This document shows, piece by piece, positions 1 through 12,638 of a stretch of 64,000 nucleotides of DNA. How positions within the stretch are numbered: the stretch's first letter is position 1; the number at the start of each line of letters is the position of its first letter. The position numbers and the translations under genes are program-made. The stretch lies in contig NZ_JMPP01000019.1 of assembly GCF_000735435.1 (NCBI RefSeq), positions 30,462 to 94,461 on the forward strand, in the 5' to 3' direction. The stretch comes from Klebsiella planticola ATCC 33531. GTDB lineage: Bacteria > Pseudomonadota > Gammaproteobacteria > Enterobacterales > Enterobacteriaceae. The notes under the pieces were generated by a model that searched no databases, had not been told where the DNA came from, and was given only the letters and a program-made list of their open reading frames with translations.

Positions 1-1
1 A

Positions 2-1189
2 TTTGTTAATGGCTTATTGCCCCAGGAACAGGCTGAAGTTGTCGTCGTTGAAGACAAAAAACAGTACTCCCGGGCGCAGGTTAAACGCCGTCTTAATGAC
101 AGCCCGCAGCGCCAGGCGCCGCGCTGCCCGCATTTCGGTACCTGCGGCGGCTGCCAGCAACAGCATGCCAGCGTTGAGCTCCAGCAGCAAAGTAAACGCG
201 CCGCGCTTGCCCGGCTGATGAAACGGGATGTCGACGACATTATAGCCGCTTCGCCGTGGGGATATCGTCGGCGCGCACGTCTGAGCTTGAATTATCAGCC
301 AAAGACCCAACAATTACAGATGGGCTTTCGTCAGGCGGGCTCCAGCGACATTATCAACGTGGTGCAGTGCCCCATTTTGGCGCCCGATCTTGAGGCGTTG
401 CTGCCGGCGGTGCGCGAGTGTTTGTCCGGTCTGAAATCGCCGAGTCAGCTCGGGCATGTTGAGCTGGTGCTGGCGGACAATGGCCCGTTGATGGTCCTGC
501 GCCACACGGCAGCGTTACCGGCCGGCGATAGAGAAAAACTGGAACGATTTTCGCAATCTCACGGTCTCGCGCTGTACCTGGCGCCGCAAAGCGAGATACT
601 GGAACATATTAGTGGGGAAGCCCCATGGTATACCTCAGACGGGCTACGCTTAATGTTTAGCCCGCGCGACTTTATCCAGGTGAACGATGGCGTCAATCAG
701 CTGATGGTGCAAACGGCGCTGGCGTGGCTGGATATTCAGCCTCAGGATCGGGTCCTCGATCTGTTCTGCGGCATGGGGAATTTTACTCTGCCGCTGGCTA
801 CGCGCGCGGCCAATGTCGTGGGCGTTGAAGGCGTCCCGGCGCTGGTCGAGAAAGGGCGGGAAAATGCCGCGCTCAATCAGTTGCACAACGTGACATTCTT
901 TCATGAAAATCTGGAAGAAGATGTGACCCGCCAGGCCTGGGCGCAGCATGGTTTTGATAAAATATTACTCGACCCGGCGCGAGCCGGAGCGCCGGGCGTT
1001 ATGTCACACATTATAAAACTTGCCCCGCGTCGCGTCGTCTATGTCTCCTGTAATCCGGCGACCCTGGCGCGCGATAGCGACCTGCTGCTGCAGGCGGGGT
1101 ATCAGATTCAACGCCTGGCGATGCTGGACATGTTCCCGCATACCGGACATCTGGAATCAATGGTGTTGTTTGAGCACAGAGATACATAG
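2..1189 (+). CDS. rlmD: 23S rRNA m5U1939 methyltransferase RlmD (5' end outside window)
   Basis: This SAM-dependent enzyme methylates U1939 of 23S rRNA. The frame is open from base 2, and the first residues (FVNGLLPQE) align to about residue 40 of the 433-residue E. coli protein, so the N-terminal TRAM part lies outside the window. A 4Fe-4S cysteine cluster ([10 protein letters not shown]), the SAM-binding motif [10 protein letters not shown] and the catalytic-cysteine motif [10 protein letters not shown] are all present. The gene is followed after about 110 bp by relA, as in other enterics. Identification is secure; only the start is missing. Confidence 0.95.
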   Translation, partial: FVNGLLPQEQAEVVVVEDKKQYSRAQVKRRLNDSPQRQAPRCPHFGTCGGCQQQHASVELQQQSKRAALARLMKRDVDDIIAASPWGYRRRARLSLNYQPKTQQLQMGFRQAGSSDIINVVQCPILAPDLEALLPAVRECLSGLKSPSQLGHVELVLADNGPLMVLRHTAALPAGDREKLERFSQSHGLALYLAPQSEILEHISGEAPWYTSDGLRLMFSPRDFIQVNDGVNQLMVQTALAWLDIQPQDRVLDLFCGMGNFTLPLATRAANVVGVEGVPALVEKGRENAALNQLHNVTFFHENLEEDVTRQAWAQHGFDKILLDPARAGAPGVMSHIIKLAPRRVVYVSCNPATLARDSDLLLQAGYQIQRLAMLDMFPHTGHLESMVLFEHRDT

Positions 1190-1298
1190 AATCGTTCGGA
1201 TCAAGCCGAGGCAGCCAACCCCCCGGCGTACTGAAGGATGAAGTGTCAACGTTGAGGCTTGCCGACTTCGGCAGGCCAGGTCCCTTAAGGAGAGGACA

Positions 1299-3536
1299 AT
1301 GGTTGCGGTAAGAAGTGCACATTTAAATAAAGCTGGTGAATTTGACCCGAAGAAATGGATCGCGAGTCTGGGAATTTCCAGCCAGCAGTCGTGTGAACGC
1401 TTAGCCGAAACCTGGGACTATTGTCGCGAGAAAACGCAGGGACATCCTCGAGCGGATCTGCTCTTATGGCGCGGCGTCGAGATGGTGGAAATCCTTTCTA
1501 CGCTGAGCATGGATATCGATACGCTGCGGGCCGCGATGCTGTTCCCGCTGGCGGATGGCAATGTCGTCACCGAAGAGGTGATGCAGGAGAGCGTCGGTAA
1601 GTCCGTCGTGACATTGATTCACGGCGTGCGCGATATGGCGGCGATTCGCCAGCTTAAAGCCACCCATACCGACTCGGTCTCATCCGAGCAGGTCGATAAT
1701 ATTCGCCGCATGCTGCTTGCGATGGTCGACGACTTCCGCTGCGTGGTCATCAAGCTGGCTGAACGTATCGCCCACCTGCGGGAAGTCAAAGATGAGCCCG
1801 AAGATGAACGCGTGCTGGCGGCCAAAGAGTGCACCAATATCTACGCCCCGCTGGCCAACCGTTTAGGCATTGGCCAACTGAAATGGGAGCTGGAAGATTA
1901 TTGCTTCCGTTACCTGCATCCCGACGAATATAAGCGTATTGCCAAACTGCTGCACGAGCGTCGCATCGATCGTGAACACTACATTGATGAGTTCGTCGGT
2001 CATCTGCGTTCAGAAATGAAAACCGAAGGCGTGAAGGCTGAAGTCTATGGCCGACCGAAGCACATCTACAGTATCTGGCGGAAAATGCAGAAAAAACACC
2101 TCACCTTTGATGAGCTGTTTGATGTGCGCGCGGTACGTATTGTCGCGGAGCGCCTGCAGGACTGCTATGCCGCACTGGGGATAGTACACACTCACTATCG
2201 CCATCTGCCGGATGAGTTCGATGATTACGTTGCCAACCCAAAACCAAATGGCTATCAGTCGATTCATACCGTGGTGCTGGGGCCGGGCGGTAAAACGGTG
2301 GAGATCCAGATTCGTACCCGGCAGATGCATGAAGATGCGGAGCTGGGCGTCGCCGCGCACTGGAAGTACAAAGAAGGCGCCGGAGCGGCGGCAGGCGGCG
2401 GACGTGGCTATGAAGATCGTATCGCCTGGCTGCGTAAGCTGATCGCCTGGCAGGAAGAGATGGCCGACTCCGGCGAAATGCTCGATGAGGTGCGCAGCCA
2501 GGTCTTTGACGATCGGGTGTACGTCTTTACGCCAAAAGGCGATGTGGTCGATTTACCTGCCGGCTCCACGCCGCTCGACTTTGCCTACCATATCCATAGC
2601 GACGTCGGCCACCGCTGCATCGGCGCCAAAATCAGCGGGCGCATTGTCCCCTTTACCTATCAGCTGCAAATGGGCGATCAGATTGAAATCATTACCCAGA
2701 AACAGCCAAACCCTAGCCGCGACTGGCTGAACCCCAACCTCGGCTATGTCACGACCAGCCGCGGACGTTCCAAAATCCACGCCTGGTTCCGTAAGCAGGA
2801 TCGCGACAAGAATATTCTCGCCGGGCGGCAGATTCTCGATGATGAGCTTGAGCATCTGGGGATTAGCCTCAAGGAGGCAGAGAAGCATCTGCTGCCGCGC
2901 TACAACTTCAATGAGCTGGATGAGCTGCTGGCGGCCATTGGCGGCGGAGATATCCGCCTTAACCAGATGGTCAACTTCCTGCAGTCGCAGTTCAATAAGC
3001 CGAGCGCCGAAGAGCAGGATGCGGCGGCGTTGAAACAACTGCAGCAGAAAACCTGGGCGCCGCAGAATCGCAGCAAAGATAACGGTCGCGTTGTGGTGGA
3101 GGGCGTGGGCAACCTGATGCACCACATCGCCCGCTGCTGTCAGCCGATTCCAGGCGACGAGATCGTCGGTTTCATCACCCAGGGGCGCGGAATTTCCGTT
3201 CACCGGGCGGACTGCGATCAGCTGGCTGAGCTGCAATCGCACGCCCCGGAGCGTATCGTTGACGCGGTCTGGGGAGAAAGCTACTCCGCGGGCTACTCGC
3301 TGGTCGTCCGCGTGGTGGCAAACGATCGTAGCGGCCTGCTGCGCGATATCACCACCATTCTGGCTAACGAAAAAGTAAACGTGCTTGGCGTAGCCAGCCG
3401 CAGTGACACCAAACAGCAGCTGGCTACCATCGATATGAACATTGAAATCTACAACCTGCAGGTTCTCGGCCGCGTGCTCGGGAAACTGAATCAGGTTCCG
3501 GATGTGATTGATGCCCGCCGCCTGCACGGCGGCTAA
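1299..3536 (+). CDS. relA: (p)ppGpp synthetase I / GTP pyrophosphokinase RelA
   Basis: RelA is the ribosome-associated enzyme that makes (p)ppGpp from ATP and GTP/GDP when uncharged tRNA enters the A site. The 745 residues match the usual length (744 in E. coli). Domains in order are a degenerate HD hydrolase region, a synthetase domain (YGRPKHIYSIWRK, then the EFDD stretch typical of synthetase-only RelA), a TGS domain (VYVFTPKGDVVDLP), a zinc-finger/RIS part and a C-terminal ACT domain. The ATG start follows a good ribosome site (AAGGAGAGG). Downstream comes a strong terminator and then mazG, with no mazEF between. Confidence 0.97.
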   Translation: MVAVRSAHLNKAGEFDPKKWIASLGISSQQSCERLAETWDYCREKTQGHPRADLLLWRGVEMVEILSTLSMDIDTLRAAMLFPLADGNVVTEEVMQESVGKSVVTLIHGVRDMAAIRQLKATHTDSVSSEQVDNIRRMLLAMVDDFRCVVIKLAERIAHLREVKDEPEDERVLAAKECTNIYAPLANRLGIGQLKWELEDYCFRYLHPDEYKRIAKLLHERRIDREHYIDEFVGHLRSEMKTEGVKAEVYGRPKHIYSIWRKMQKKHLTFDELFDVRAVRIVAERLQDCYAALGIVHTHYRHLPDEFDDYVANPKPNGYQSIHTVVLGPGGKTVEIQIRTRQMHEDAELGVAAHWKYKEGAGAAAGGGRGYEDRIAWLRKLIAWQEEMADSGEMLDEVRSQVFDDRVYVFTPKGDVVDLPAGSTPLDFAYHIHSDVGHRCIGAKISGRIVPFTYQLQMGDQIEIITQKQPNPSRDWLNPNLGYVTTSRGRSKIHAWFRKQDRDKNILAGRQILDDELEHLGISLKEAEKHLLPRYNFNELDELLAAIGGGDIRLNQMVNFLQSQFNKPSAEEQDAAALKQLQQKTWAPQNRSKDNGRVVVEGVGNLMHHIARCCQPIPGDEIVGFITQGRGISVHRADCDQLAELQSHAPERIVDAVWGESYSAGYSLVVRVVANDRSGLLRDITTILANEKVNVLGVASRSDTKQQLATIDMNIEIYNLQVLGRVLGKLNQVPDVIDARRLHGG

Positions 3537-3557
3537 CTGCTTTTCCTCCCATGCTGA

Positions 3558-3584
3558 CCCTCTCTCCGATGGAGAGAGGGTTTT
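3558..3584 (+). terminator. Rho-independent terminator after relA
   Basis: A perfect 10-bp stem (CCCTCTCTCC / GGAGAGAGGG) with loop GAT is followed by TTTT. It separates relA from mazG. Confidence 0.85.
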
Positions 3585-3673
3585 GCGCGTCGTTTCTCCG
3601 CGAACCTCGCTGATTTTTCCCCATGTTTTATCCGGGGAAGATAAATAAAACCAATATGTTGCAAGGAATCACT

Positions 3674-4465
3674 ATGACCCAAATCGATCGCCTGCTTGCC
3701 ATTATGAAACGCCTGCGTGATCCGGAAAACGGCTGTCCGTGGGACAAAGAGCAGACCTTCGCCACCATCGCCCCGTATACCCTTGAAGAGACGTACGAAG
3801 TGCTGGATGCCATCGCCCGTGAAGATTTTGACGATCTGCGCGGAGAGCTGGGTGACCTGCTGTTTCAGGTGGTGTTCTACGCCCAGATGGCACAGGAAGA
3901 GGGCCGCTTCGCATTTGACGACATCTGTGCCGCCATCAGCGACAAGCTCGAGCGCCGTCATCCGCATATCTTCGGCGATGCTACTGCCGGCAATAGCGCC
4001 GAAGTGCTGGCGCGCTGGGAGCAAATAAAAAGCGCTGAGCGTGCGGAAAAGGCGCAGCATTCCGCGCTGGACGATATTCCGCACAGCCTGCCGGCGCTGA
4101 TGCGCGCGCATAAAATTCAGCGTCGCTGCTCGGCAGTCGGCTTTGACTGGACCTCGCTCGGCCCGGTGCTGGATAAAGTGCATGAAGAGATCGATGAGGT
4201 CATGCACGAGGCGCAGCAGGCGGTCGTAGATGAAGCTAAACTGGAGGAGGAAATGGGCGATCTGCTGTTCGCAACGGTCAATTTATCCCGCCATTTAGGG
4301 GTAAAAGCTGAAGTCGCCTTGCAGAAAGCGAACCTCAAATTCGAACGTCGTTTCCGGGAAGTTGAACGAATTGTCGCCGCCCGCGGACTGGAGATGACCG
4401 GCGTAGACCTCGATATCATGGAAGAAGTGTGGCAAGAGGTAAAACGCCAGGAAACTGATCTCTAA
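3674..4465 (+). CDS. mazG: Nucleoside triphosphate pyrophosphohydrolase MazG
   Basis: MazG hydrolyses (d)NTPs to NMP and pyrophosphate. In E. coli it lowers ppGpp and limits the effects of MazF. The ATG at 3674 gives MTQIDRLLAIMKRLRD and 263 residues, exactly the E. coli length; an upstream in-frame start would add 17 unrelated residues. Two tandem MazG domains are visible, each with its acidic metal-binding pair: LEETYEVLD with ELGDLLFQVV, and EEIDEVMHE with EEEMGDLLFA. In E. coli mazEF sits between relA and mazG. Here that toxin-antitoxin pair is absent, so MazG is not linked to a local MazF. Confidence 0.95.
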   Translation: MTQIDRLLAIMKRLRDPENGCPWDKEQTFATIAPYTLEETYEVLDAIAREDFDDLRGELGDLLFQVVFYAQMAQEEGRFAFDDICAAISDKLERRHPHIFGDATAGNSAEVLARWEQIKSAERAEKAQHSALDDIPHSLPALMRAHKIQRRCSAVGFDWTSLGPVLDKVHEEIDEVMHEAQQAVVDEAKLEEEMGDLLFATVNLSRHLGVKAEVALQKANLKFERRFREVERIVAARGLEMTGVDLDIMEEVWQEVKRQETDL

Positions 4466-4599
4466 CGAAATTTTGCGATCAAGCGCTATTTGTGTGATTT
4501 TTTAAATGACAAGCGCTTGATTTGCGTCAAAAACATTTACCCAAAAGGGGCTATTTTCTCACTCCTTATGTTTGTCATGACCTGGAAAGGAGACGGAGA

Positions 4600-7705
<3,106 letters not shown>

Positions 7706-7727
7706 GCCCGTCTTTCTCTGATATGAA

Positions 7728-7757
7728 AATGCCAGTCTTCGGACTGGCATTTTTTTT
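7728..7757 (+). terminator. Rho-independent terminator after eno
   Basis: A 10-bp stem (AATGCCAGTC / GACTGGCATT) with a TTCG tetraloop runs into eight T residues. It separates eno from the converging SDR gene. Confidence 0.9.
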
Positions 7758-7785
7758 ACCCTCGCTTTTACCTTCGCGCCGATAA

Positions 7786-8895
7786 TTACTTAAAGTCGAC
7801 CGCCATCTGCTGCGGAATCGAAAGCCCGCGGGTGGTCTGCACGCAGCGATCGATATAATCGGTAAAGCGCGGCGGCTTCGGCATGCCCATGCTGAGCAGC
7901 TTATCGTTGCTGAAGCGTACGTTAAGGGTAGCGAAGGCGCCATAGAGGCGCATGGCTTTGAGCATCAGACGTTCATTGCAGGGGCCGAAGATATCCTTCA
8001 GTTCGCGGCGCATCTTGACCAGCGCCTCATAGCTGACCTGCGCATACCTGTCGCCGACGGGCACCTGCTCCAGCGCAGAGGCCATGGCGCGATCGATCTC
8101 CGCGAATTTCACGCTATTTTCTTCACCTGCCGAAATATGCACGACTTCCCCCTGCGCAAGCTGGTTATCAAGCAGCATCATCAGCGCATCGGCGCAATAG
8201 TCGACCGGAATCACATCGATCCGGTCTTCCATTGAGCAGAGGAATTTTTGCAGCATTAAACCCATGCTGAATACCCAGAAGATACTGCTGGAGGGCTGAC
8301 AGCCGTGATGAGTATGGCCCACCACAATCGAGGGACGGGCAATCGTCAACGGAAGCGTCGGGCAGGTCTGCTGCATCAGCTGCTCGATTGTTGATTTAGA
8401 GTGGGTGTATTCGACAAGGTGTTCGGCACGCTCGCGAAACTCGGCGCTTTCCGCGACCAGAGAATCGGGCTCAGGGGAACATGACATGGCCGTACCCACA
8501 TGCAGGAAGCGCTGTAGTCCGGCAACCCGGGACATACGCTGGGCAAACTGCAGAGTGCCTTCCACGTTCACCTTCCAGATGAGCGGGTTATTGCCAAAGG
8601 AGGCGACAGCCGCGCAGTTGAGCACGTGAGTCACCTGCTCCAGACGTGGGTCGCAGAGGAATTCTGCGGGGTTAGCCAAATCGCCCGCGAGAATATGTTG
8701 CGTGCCCAGCGCCGCCAGTTTCTCCTCAGAGACATTGAACTTGCGCATGTTTTCTTTGACCCGGGCAAGCGCCGCGTCATCATTATCGGCTCGAACTAAA
8801 AGCAGCAGATTCATCCCGTTATTTTGGTTCAGGATATTCTCTAAAACCGCTCCCCCCAGAAAACCGGTAACGCCTGTAATTAATAATGTATTCAT
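7786..8895 (-). CDS. SDR / NAD-dependent epimerase-dehydratase family protein (thioester-reductase-like)
   Basis: This 369-residue protein has an extended short-chain dehydrogenase fold. The Rossmann glycine motif GVTGFLG is at residues 8-14, a DLANP-type cofactor loop near 72, NCAAVASF near 93, and the catalytic YTHSK (Tyr163, Lys167). The overall pattern (VNVEGT, RPSIVVG, DVIPVDYCADA) resembles the NAD_binding_4 / male-sterility group that reduces acyl thioesters, but no carrier domain or adenylation partner is nearby. It stands alone, converging on eno. The substrate is unknown; related genes sit beside eno in some Klebsiella. The start has no close competitor. Confidence 0.8.
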   Translation of the reverse strand: MNTLLITGVTGFLGGAVLENILNQNNGMNLLLLVRADNDDAALARVKENMRKFNVSEEKLAALGTQHILAGDLANPAEFLCDPRLEQVTHVLNCAAVASFGNNPLIWKVNVEGTLQFAQRMSRVAGLQRFLHVGTAMSCSPEPDSLVAESAEFRERAEHLVEYTHSKSTIEQLMQQTCPTLPLTIARPSIVVGHTHHGCQPSSSIFWVFSMGLMLQKFLCSMEDRIDVIPVDYCADALMMLLDNQLAQGEVVHISAGEENSVKFAEIDRAMASALEQVPVGDRYAQVSYEALVKMRRELKDIFGPCNERLMLKAMRLYGAFATLNVRFSNDKLLSMGMPKPPRFTDYIDRCVQTTRGLSIPQQMAVDFK

Positions 8896-9407
8896 GAACG
8901 CCGTCTCATCATGGTTGGTCGGCTGGATTCTAGGCGGCTGAAACTAAACGGTGAGTCAATGGAAAATGGCGAGCCGGAAGGCTTTCTTAAGCCAGAATTA
9001 AGGTTACGAACGGGCGTGAATAGCATTGGACATCTGCGGAGTGAGGAAGATTCTGTTTTTCATGTTTCCATTTGTACATATATGATTTTTATAGTTATTG
9101 TTATATTCTGAATGGTGTTGTCATCGTTGTTTAAAGGTAATTTTAAACATATTTAGTTACATCAAAAGTCGCCGTATAAAAAACGTAATACATGCAGAAA
9201 TAAGTCGAGGCGATTTATTTCTCCCGTCGCTGAAGGTCTTTAAAGGCAGCGGGAAATAAAGCGGAAGAGATCGTTTGGTATTGCTCAACAGGCTATAATC
9301 TTAGTCTGATTTCAGCAACAACAGCGCGTTGATAATCGCCGCTGAGGACAAGACCTCGGCCGCTAAATCTGCGATAATGCGCGTTTCGAACCTAAACAGA
9401 GATGATT
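8896..9407. other. Intergenic region between the SDR gene and queE
   Basis: This AT-richer, roughly 510-bp stretch between divergent genes shows no convincing protein gene. It contains a long imperfect inverted repeat at 9214-9260 (TTTATTT...AAATAAA outside, CCC/GGG and GCTG/CAGC inside, loop AAGGTCTTTAAAGG). A possible -10 box TATAAT lies at 9294-9299 on the plus strand. A second small hairpin at 9338-9360 (GCCG-GAGG / CCTC-CGGC with a CT bulge) would lie in the queE leader. The promoters of both flanking genes are presumably here. Confidence 0.5.
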
Positions 9408-10079
9408 ATGCAGTACCCGATTAACGAGATGTTCCAGACCTTGCAAGGCGAGGGTTACTTCACCGGCGTGCCTGCCATTTTTATTCGTCTGCAGGGATGC
9501 CCGGTTGGTTGCGCCTGGTGCGATACCAAACATACCTGGGATAAGCTTGCGGATCGGGAAGTGTCGCTGTTTAGTATTCTGGCGAAAACCAAAGAGAGTG
9601 ATAAATGGGGCCCGGCAAGCGGCGAAGACCTGCTGGCGATCATCGGGCGTCAGGACTGGACCGCACGTCACGTGGTCATCACCGGCGGCGAACCCTGCAT
9701 CCACGATTTAACCCCGCTGACCACGCTGCTGGAGCAGAACGGATTCAGCTGCCAGATTGAAACCAGCGGTACCCATGAAGTGCGCTGCAGCCCCAATACC
9801 TGGGTGACGGTATCGCCAAAGGTCAATATGCGCGGTGGCTATGATGTGCTGTCGCAAGCCCTGCTGCGTGCGGATGAAATTAAGCATCCGGTAGGGCGCG
9901 TGCGGGATATCGAAGCGCTGGATGAACTGCTGGAAACGCTGAGCGATGAAAAACCGCGCATCATCGCCCTGCAGCCCATCAGTCAGAAAGACGACGCCAC
10001 GCGTCTGTGTATCGAGACCTGTATTGCCCGTAACTGGCGGTTATCGATGCAGACGCATAAATATCTGAACATTGCCTGA
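9408..10079 (+). CDS. queE: 7-carboxy-7-deazaguanine synthase QueE
   Basis: QueE is a radical-SAM enzyme that turns 6-carboxytetrahydropterin into 7-carboxy-7-deazaguanine, on the route to queuosine in tRNA. The start at 9408 (MQYPINEMFQTLQGEG) gives 223 residues, as in E. coli. The cluster cysteines are Cys31, Cys35 and Cys38 in GCPVGCAWCDTKHTW, the CxxxCxxC variant spacing typical of enteric QueE. ITGGEP, the SAM-contact motif, follows. A terminator separates it from the convergent queD, which makes its substrate. Confidence 0.95.
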   Translation: MQYPINEMFQTLQGEGYFTGVPAIFIRLQGCPVGCAWCDTKHTWDKLADREVSLFSILAKTKESDKWGPASGEDLLAIIGRQDWTARHVVITGGEPCIHDLTPLTTLLEQNGFSCQIETSGTHEVRCSPNTWVTVSPKVNMRGGYDVLSQALLRADEIKHPVGRVRDIEALDELLETLSDEKPRIIALQPISQKDDATRLCIETCIARNWRLSMQTHKYLNIA

Positions 10080-10082
10080 TAA

Positions 10083-10115
10083 AAAGGCCCGGTCGCAGGC
10101 TGCGCACCGGGCCTT
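10083..10115 (+). terminator. Terminator between queE and queD
   Basis: An 11-bp stem (AAAGGCCCGGT / ACCGGGCCTTT) has a 12-nt loop. It has A-rich and T-rich flanks, so it can serve queE and the convergent queD. Confidence 0.8.
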
Positions 10116-10156
10116 TCTGTTCTGCGGCCAGGAAACGTCCGCTCCCGGCCAGCGCA

Positions 10157-10519
10157 TCATTCGCCGCGATAGATACAGCCTGCGGTACAGGTCTCTTTGA
10201 TCATTACGGCGCTCAGCAGCGGCACCAGCGGTTTCATCTGCTGCCAAATCCACTTCGCCAGCACTTCGCTGGTTGGGTTTTCCAGACCAGGAATATCGTT
10301 CAGATAGTAGTGATCCAGGCGATCGTAGGTCGGTTTAAACGCGGCCTTGAGCTCGGCAAAATCCATGATCCAGCCCGTGTGGGGATCGACTTCACCGGTA
10401 ATCTCCAGGCGCACCATAAAAGAGTGGCCGTGCAGGCGACCGCACTTATGACCTTCCGGTACGTGAGGCAGGTGATGGGCGGCTTCGAAGGTGAAATCTT
10501 TAAACAGGGTGGTGGACAT
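10157..10519 (-). CDS. queD: 6-carboxy-5,6,7,8-tetrahydropterin synthase QueD
   Basis: QueD converts dihydroneopterin triphosphate to 6-carboxytetrahydropterin, the substrate of QueE in queuosine synthesis. The 120 residues match the family (121 in E. coli). The zinc ligands are visible as FEAAHHLPH (His15/16) and GRLHGHSF (His30, His32), with Cys26 as the catalytic cysteine. The Glu in the C-terminal [14 protein letters not shown] completes the site. The gene is divergent from cysJ and is preceded by a strongly structured leader (see 10539-10627). Confidence 0.94.
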   Translation of the reverse strand: MSTTLFKDFTFEAAHHLPHVPEGHKCGRLHGHSFMVRLEITGEVDPHTGWIMDFAELKAAFKPTYDRLDHYYLNDIPGLENPTSEVLAKWIWQQMKPLVPLLSAVMIKETCTAGCIYRGE

Positions 10520-10538
10520 CTTTTACTCTCAATAAGAC

Positions 10539-10627
10539 AAAAAAACCGCCGTAGGGTACCGGAAAGCGGTTTTTTTATCATTAACTAAAACGGCCCTGGG
10601 CGAAATATCGACGTATTTGCCCACGGG
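10539..10627 (-). promoter_or_regulatory. Two-hairpin leader upstream of queD (candidate attenuator)
   Basis: On the minus strand, ahead of queD, lie two strong hairpins. The first (10627 to 10594) pairs CCC-TGGGC-AAATA with TATTT-GCCCA-GGG with single-base interruptions and a 6-nt loop. The second (10576 to 10539) pairs AAAAAAACCGC with GCGGTTTTTTT across a 16-nt loop. It ends in a T-run 19 bp before the queD ATG, so it looks like an intrinsic terminator inside the leader. A terminator-like structure followed this closely by a start codon suggests attenuation or protection of the mRNA 5' end. No known riboswitch class is recognised. Confidence 0.45.
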
Positions 10628-10838
10628 TAACGTAATATCCTTTTTAATTTCATAGAGTTGATTAATCGTTTTTGTTGTTAATAACTATAACTAAAACAGG
10701 TTAGTCCATTTGGTTATTTGTTATTTCCATCCCTTCTTTAATTGTTACTATCAGCGCCGTTAACCTTACATTCTCTTCTGTTTTTGCCGCGCTGACAGGG
10801 TGCGAATAACAGCTTTGCTTACTGGAACATAACGACGC

Positions 10839-12638
10839 ATGACGACACAGGCCCCACCTTCCAATTTGCTCCCGCTGAACCCGGAGCAACTGGCGCGCCT
10901 TCAGGCGGCCACGACAGACTTCACCCCGACTCAGCTTGCCTGGGTTTCGGGCTACTTTTGGGGCGTGCTGAATCAGCACTCCGGCGCGGCAACAGCGGTT
11001 CCTGCTCAGGCTGCAGAAATGCCGGGCATTACGCTGATTTCAGCATCGCAAACCGGCAACGCACGCCGCGTGGCTGAAGCGCTGCGTGACGATCTGATCG
11101 CCGCGCAGCTGAACGTGAAACTGGTGAACGCAGGCGACTATAAATTCAAACAAATTGCCTCCGAAAAGCTGCTGGTTATCGTGACGTCGACGCAAGGTGA
11201 GGGCGAGTCGCCGGAAGAGGCCGTTGCGCTGCATAAATTCCTGTTTTCCAAAAAAGCGCCGAAGCTTGAGGGTACCGCCTTTGCGGTATTTGGCTTAGGC
11301 GATACCTCTTACGAATTCTTCTGCCAGTCCGGGAAAGACTTTGACAGTCGTCTGGCTGAACTGGGCGGGGAGCGTCTGCTGGATCGCGTTGATGCAGACG
11401 TCGAGTACCAGCCTGCGGCGGCGGAATGGCGCGCGCGGGTTGTTGAAGTATTGAAATCCCGTGCCCCCGTTGCGGCTCCGGCCCAGGGAGCGACGAGCGG
11501 GGCGGTGAATGACATTCACTCCAGCCCGTATACCAAAGAAGCGCCGCTGACGGCGACACTGGCGGTGAATCAGAAAATTACCGGCCGCGATTCTGAAAAA
11601 GATGTGCGTCATATTGAAATCGACCTCGCTGACTCCGGGCTGCGTTATCAGCCGGGCGATGCGCTGGGCGTCTGGTATCAGAACGATCCGGCTCTGGTGA
11701 AAGAGCTGGTTGAGCTGCTGTGGCTGAAGGGTGATGAGCCGGTCACGGTTGACGGCAAAACCCTGCCGCTGGCGGAAGCGCTGGAATGGCATTTCGAGTT
11801 AACGGTTAATACCGCTAACATCGTTGAGAATTACGCCACCTTAACCCGCAGCGAAACCCTGCTGCCGCTGGTCGGCGATAAAGCGCAGCTCCAGCAATAC
11901 GCCGCGACCACGCCGATTGTCGATATGGTGCGTTTCTCTCCGGCGCAGCTGGATGCCGACGCGTTAATTGGCCTGCTGCGTCCGCTGACCCCGCGTCTCT
12001 ACTCCATTGCCTCATCGCAGGCGGAAGTAGAAAGCGAAGTCCATATCACCGTGGGCGCCGTTCGCTACGACATCGAAGGCCGCGCCCGCGCCGGCGGTGC
12101 GTCCAGTTTCCTGGCTGACCGCGTCGAAGAAGATGGCGAAGTTCGCGTCTTTATTGAACACAACGACAACTTCCGCCTGCCTGCTAATCCGCAGACGCCG
12201 GTGATCATGATTGGCCCCGGTACCGGCATCGCGCCGTTCCGTGCCTTCATGCAGCAGCGTGCGGCGGACGGCGCGGAAGGCAAGAACTGGCTGTTCTTCG
12301 GCAACCCGCACTTTACGGAAGATTTTCTCTATCAGGTGGAGTGGCAGCGCTATATCAAAGAAGGCGTGCTGAGCCGTATCGACCTGGCCTGGTCCCGCGA
12401 TCAACAACAAAAAGTCTATGTTCAGGACAAGCTGCGCGAGCAGGGGGCCGAACTGTGGCGCTGGATTAATGACGGTGCCCATATTTATGTCTGCGGCGAT
12501 GCCAATCGTATGGCGAAAGACGTTGAGCAGACGTTACTGGACGTGATTGCCGAATTCGGCGCGATGGACGCCGAAGCGGCGGACGAATTTTTAAGTGAGC
12601 TGCGCGTTGAGCGCCGTTATCAGCGAGATGTCTACTAA
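10839..12638 (+). CDS. cysJ: Sulfite reductase (NADPH) flavoprotein subunit CysJ
   Basis: CysJ is the FAD/FMN subunit that passes electrons from NADPH to CysI for six-electron reduction of sulfite to sulfide. The 599 residues match E. coli. Domains are an N-terminal flavodoxin ([15 protein letters not shown] near 68; [11 protein letters not shown] near 117), an FAD-binding connection domain (PRLYSIASS) and an NADPH-binding domain ([15 protein letters not shown]), ending in the characteristic YQRDVY. The stop codon overlaps the cysI start (TAATG), indicating translational coupling. The upstream 320-bp gap is where a CysB-dependent promoter is expected. Confidence 0.98.
   Translation: MTTQAPPSNLLPLNPEQLARLQAATTDFTPTQLAWVSGYFWGVLNQHSGAATAVPAQAAEMPGITLISASQTGNARRVAEALRDDLIAAQLNVKLVNAGDYKFKQIASEKLLVIVTSTQGEGESPEEAVALHKFLFSKKAPKLEGTAFAVFGLGDTSYEFFCQSGKDFDSRLAELGGERLLDRVDADVEYQPAAAEWRARVVEVLKSRAPVAAPAQGATSGAVNDIHSSPYTKEAPLTATLAVNQKITGRDSEKDVRHIEIDLADSGLRYQPGDALGVWYQNDPALVKELVELLWLKGDEPVTVDGKTLPLAEALEWHFELTVNTANIVENYATLTRSETLLPLVGDKAQLQQYAATTPIVDMVRFSPAQLDADALIGLLRPLTPRLYSIASSQAEVESEVHITVGAVRYDIEGRARAGGASSFLADRVEEDGEVRVFIEHNDNFRLPANPQTPVIMIGPGTGIAPFRAFMQQRAADGAEGKNWLFFGNPHFTEDFLYQVEWQRYIKEGVLSRIDLAWSRDQQQKVYVQDKLREQGAELWRWINDGAHIYVCGDANRMAKDVEQTLLDVIAEFGAMDAEAADEFLSELRVERRYQRDVY

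Noticed and set aside
8911..9111. 66-codon plus-strand frame before queE
   Set aside because: Weak start, no similarity and a composition typical of intergenic DNA.
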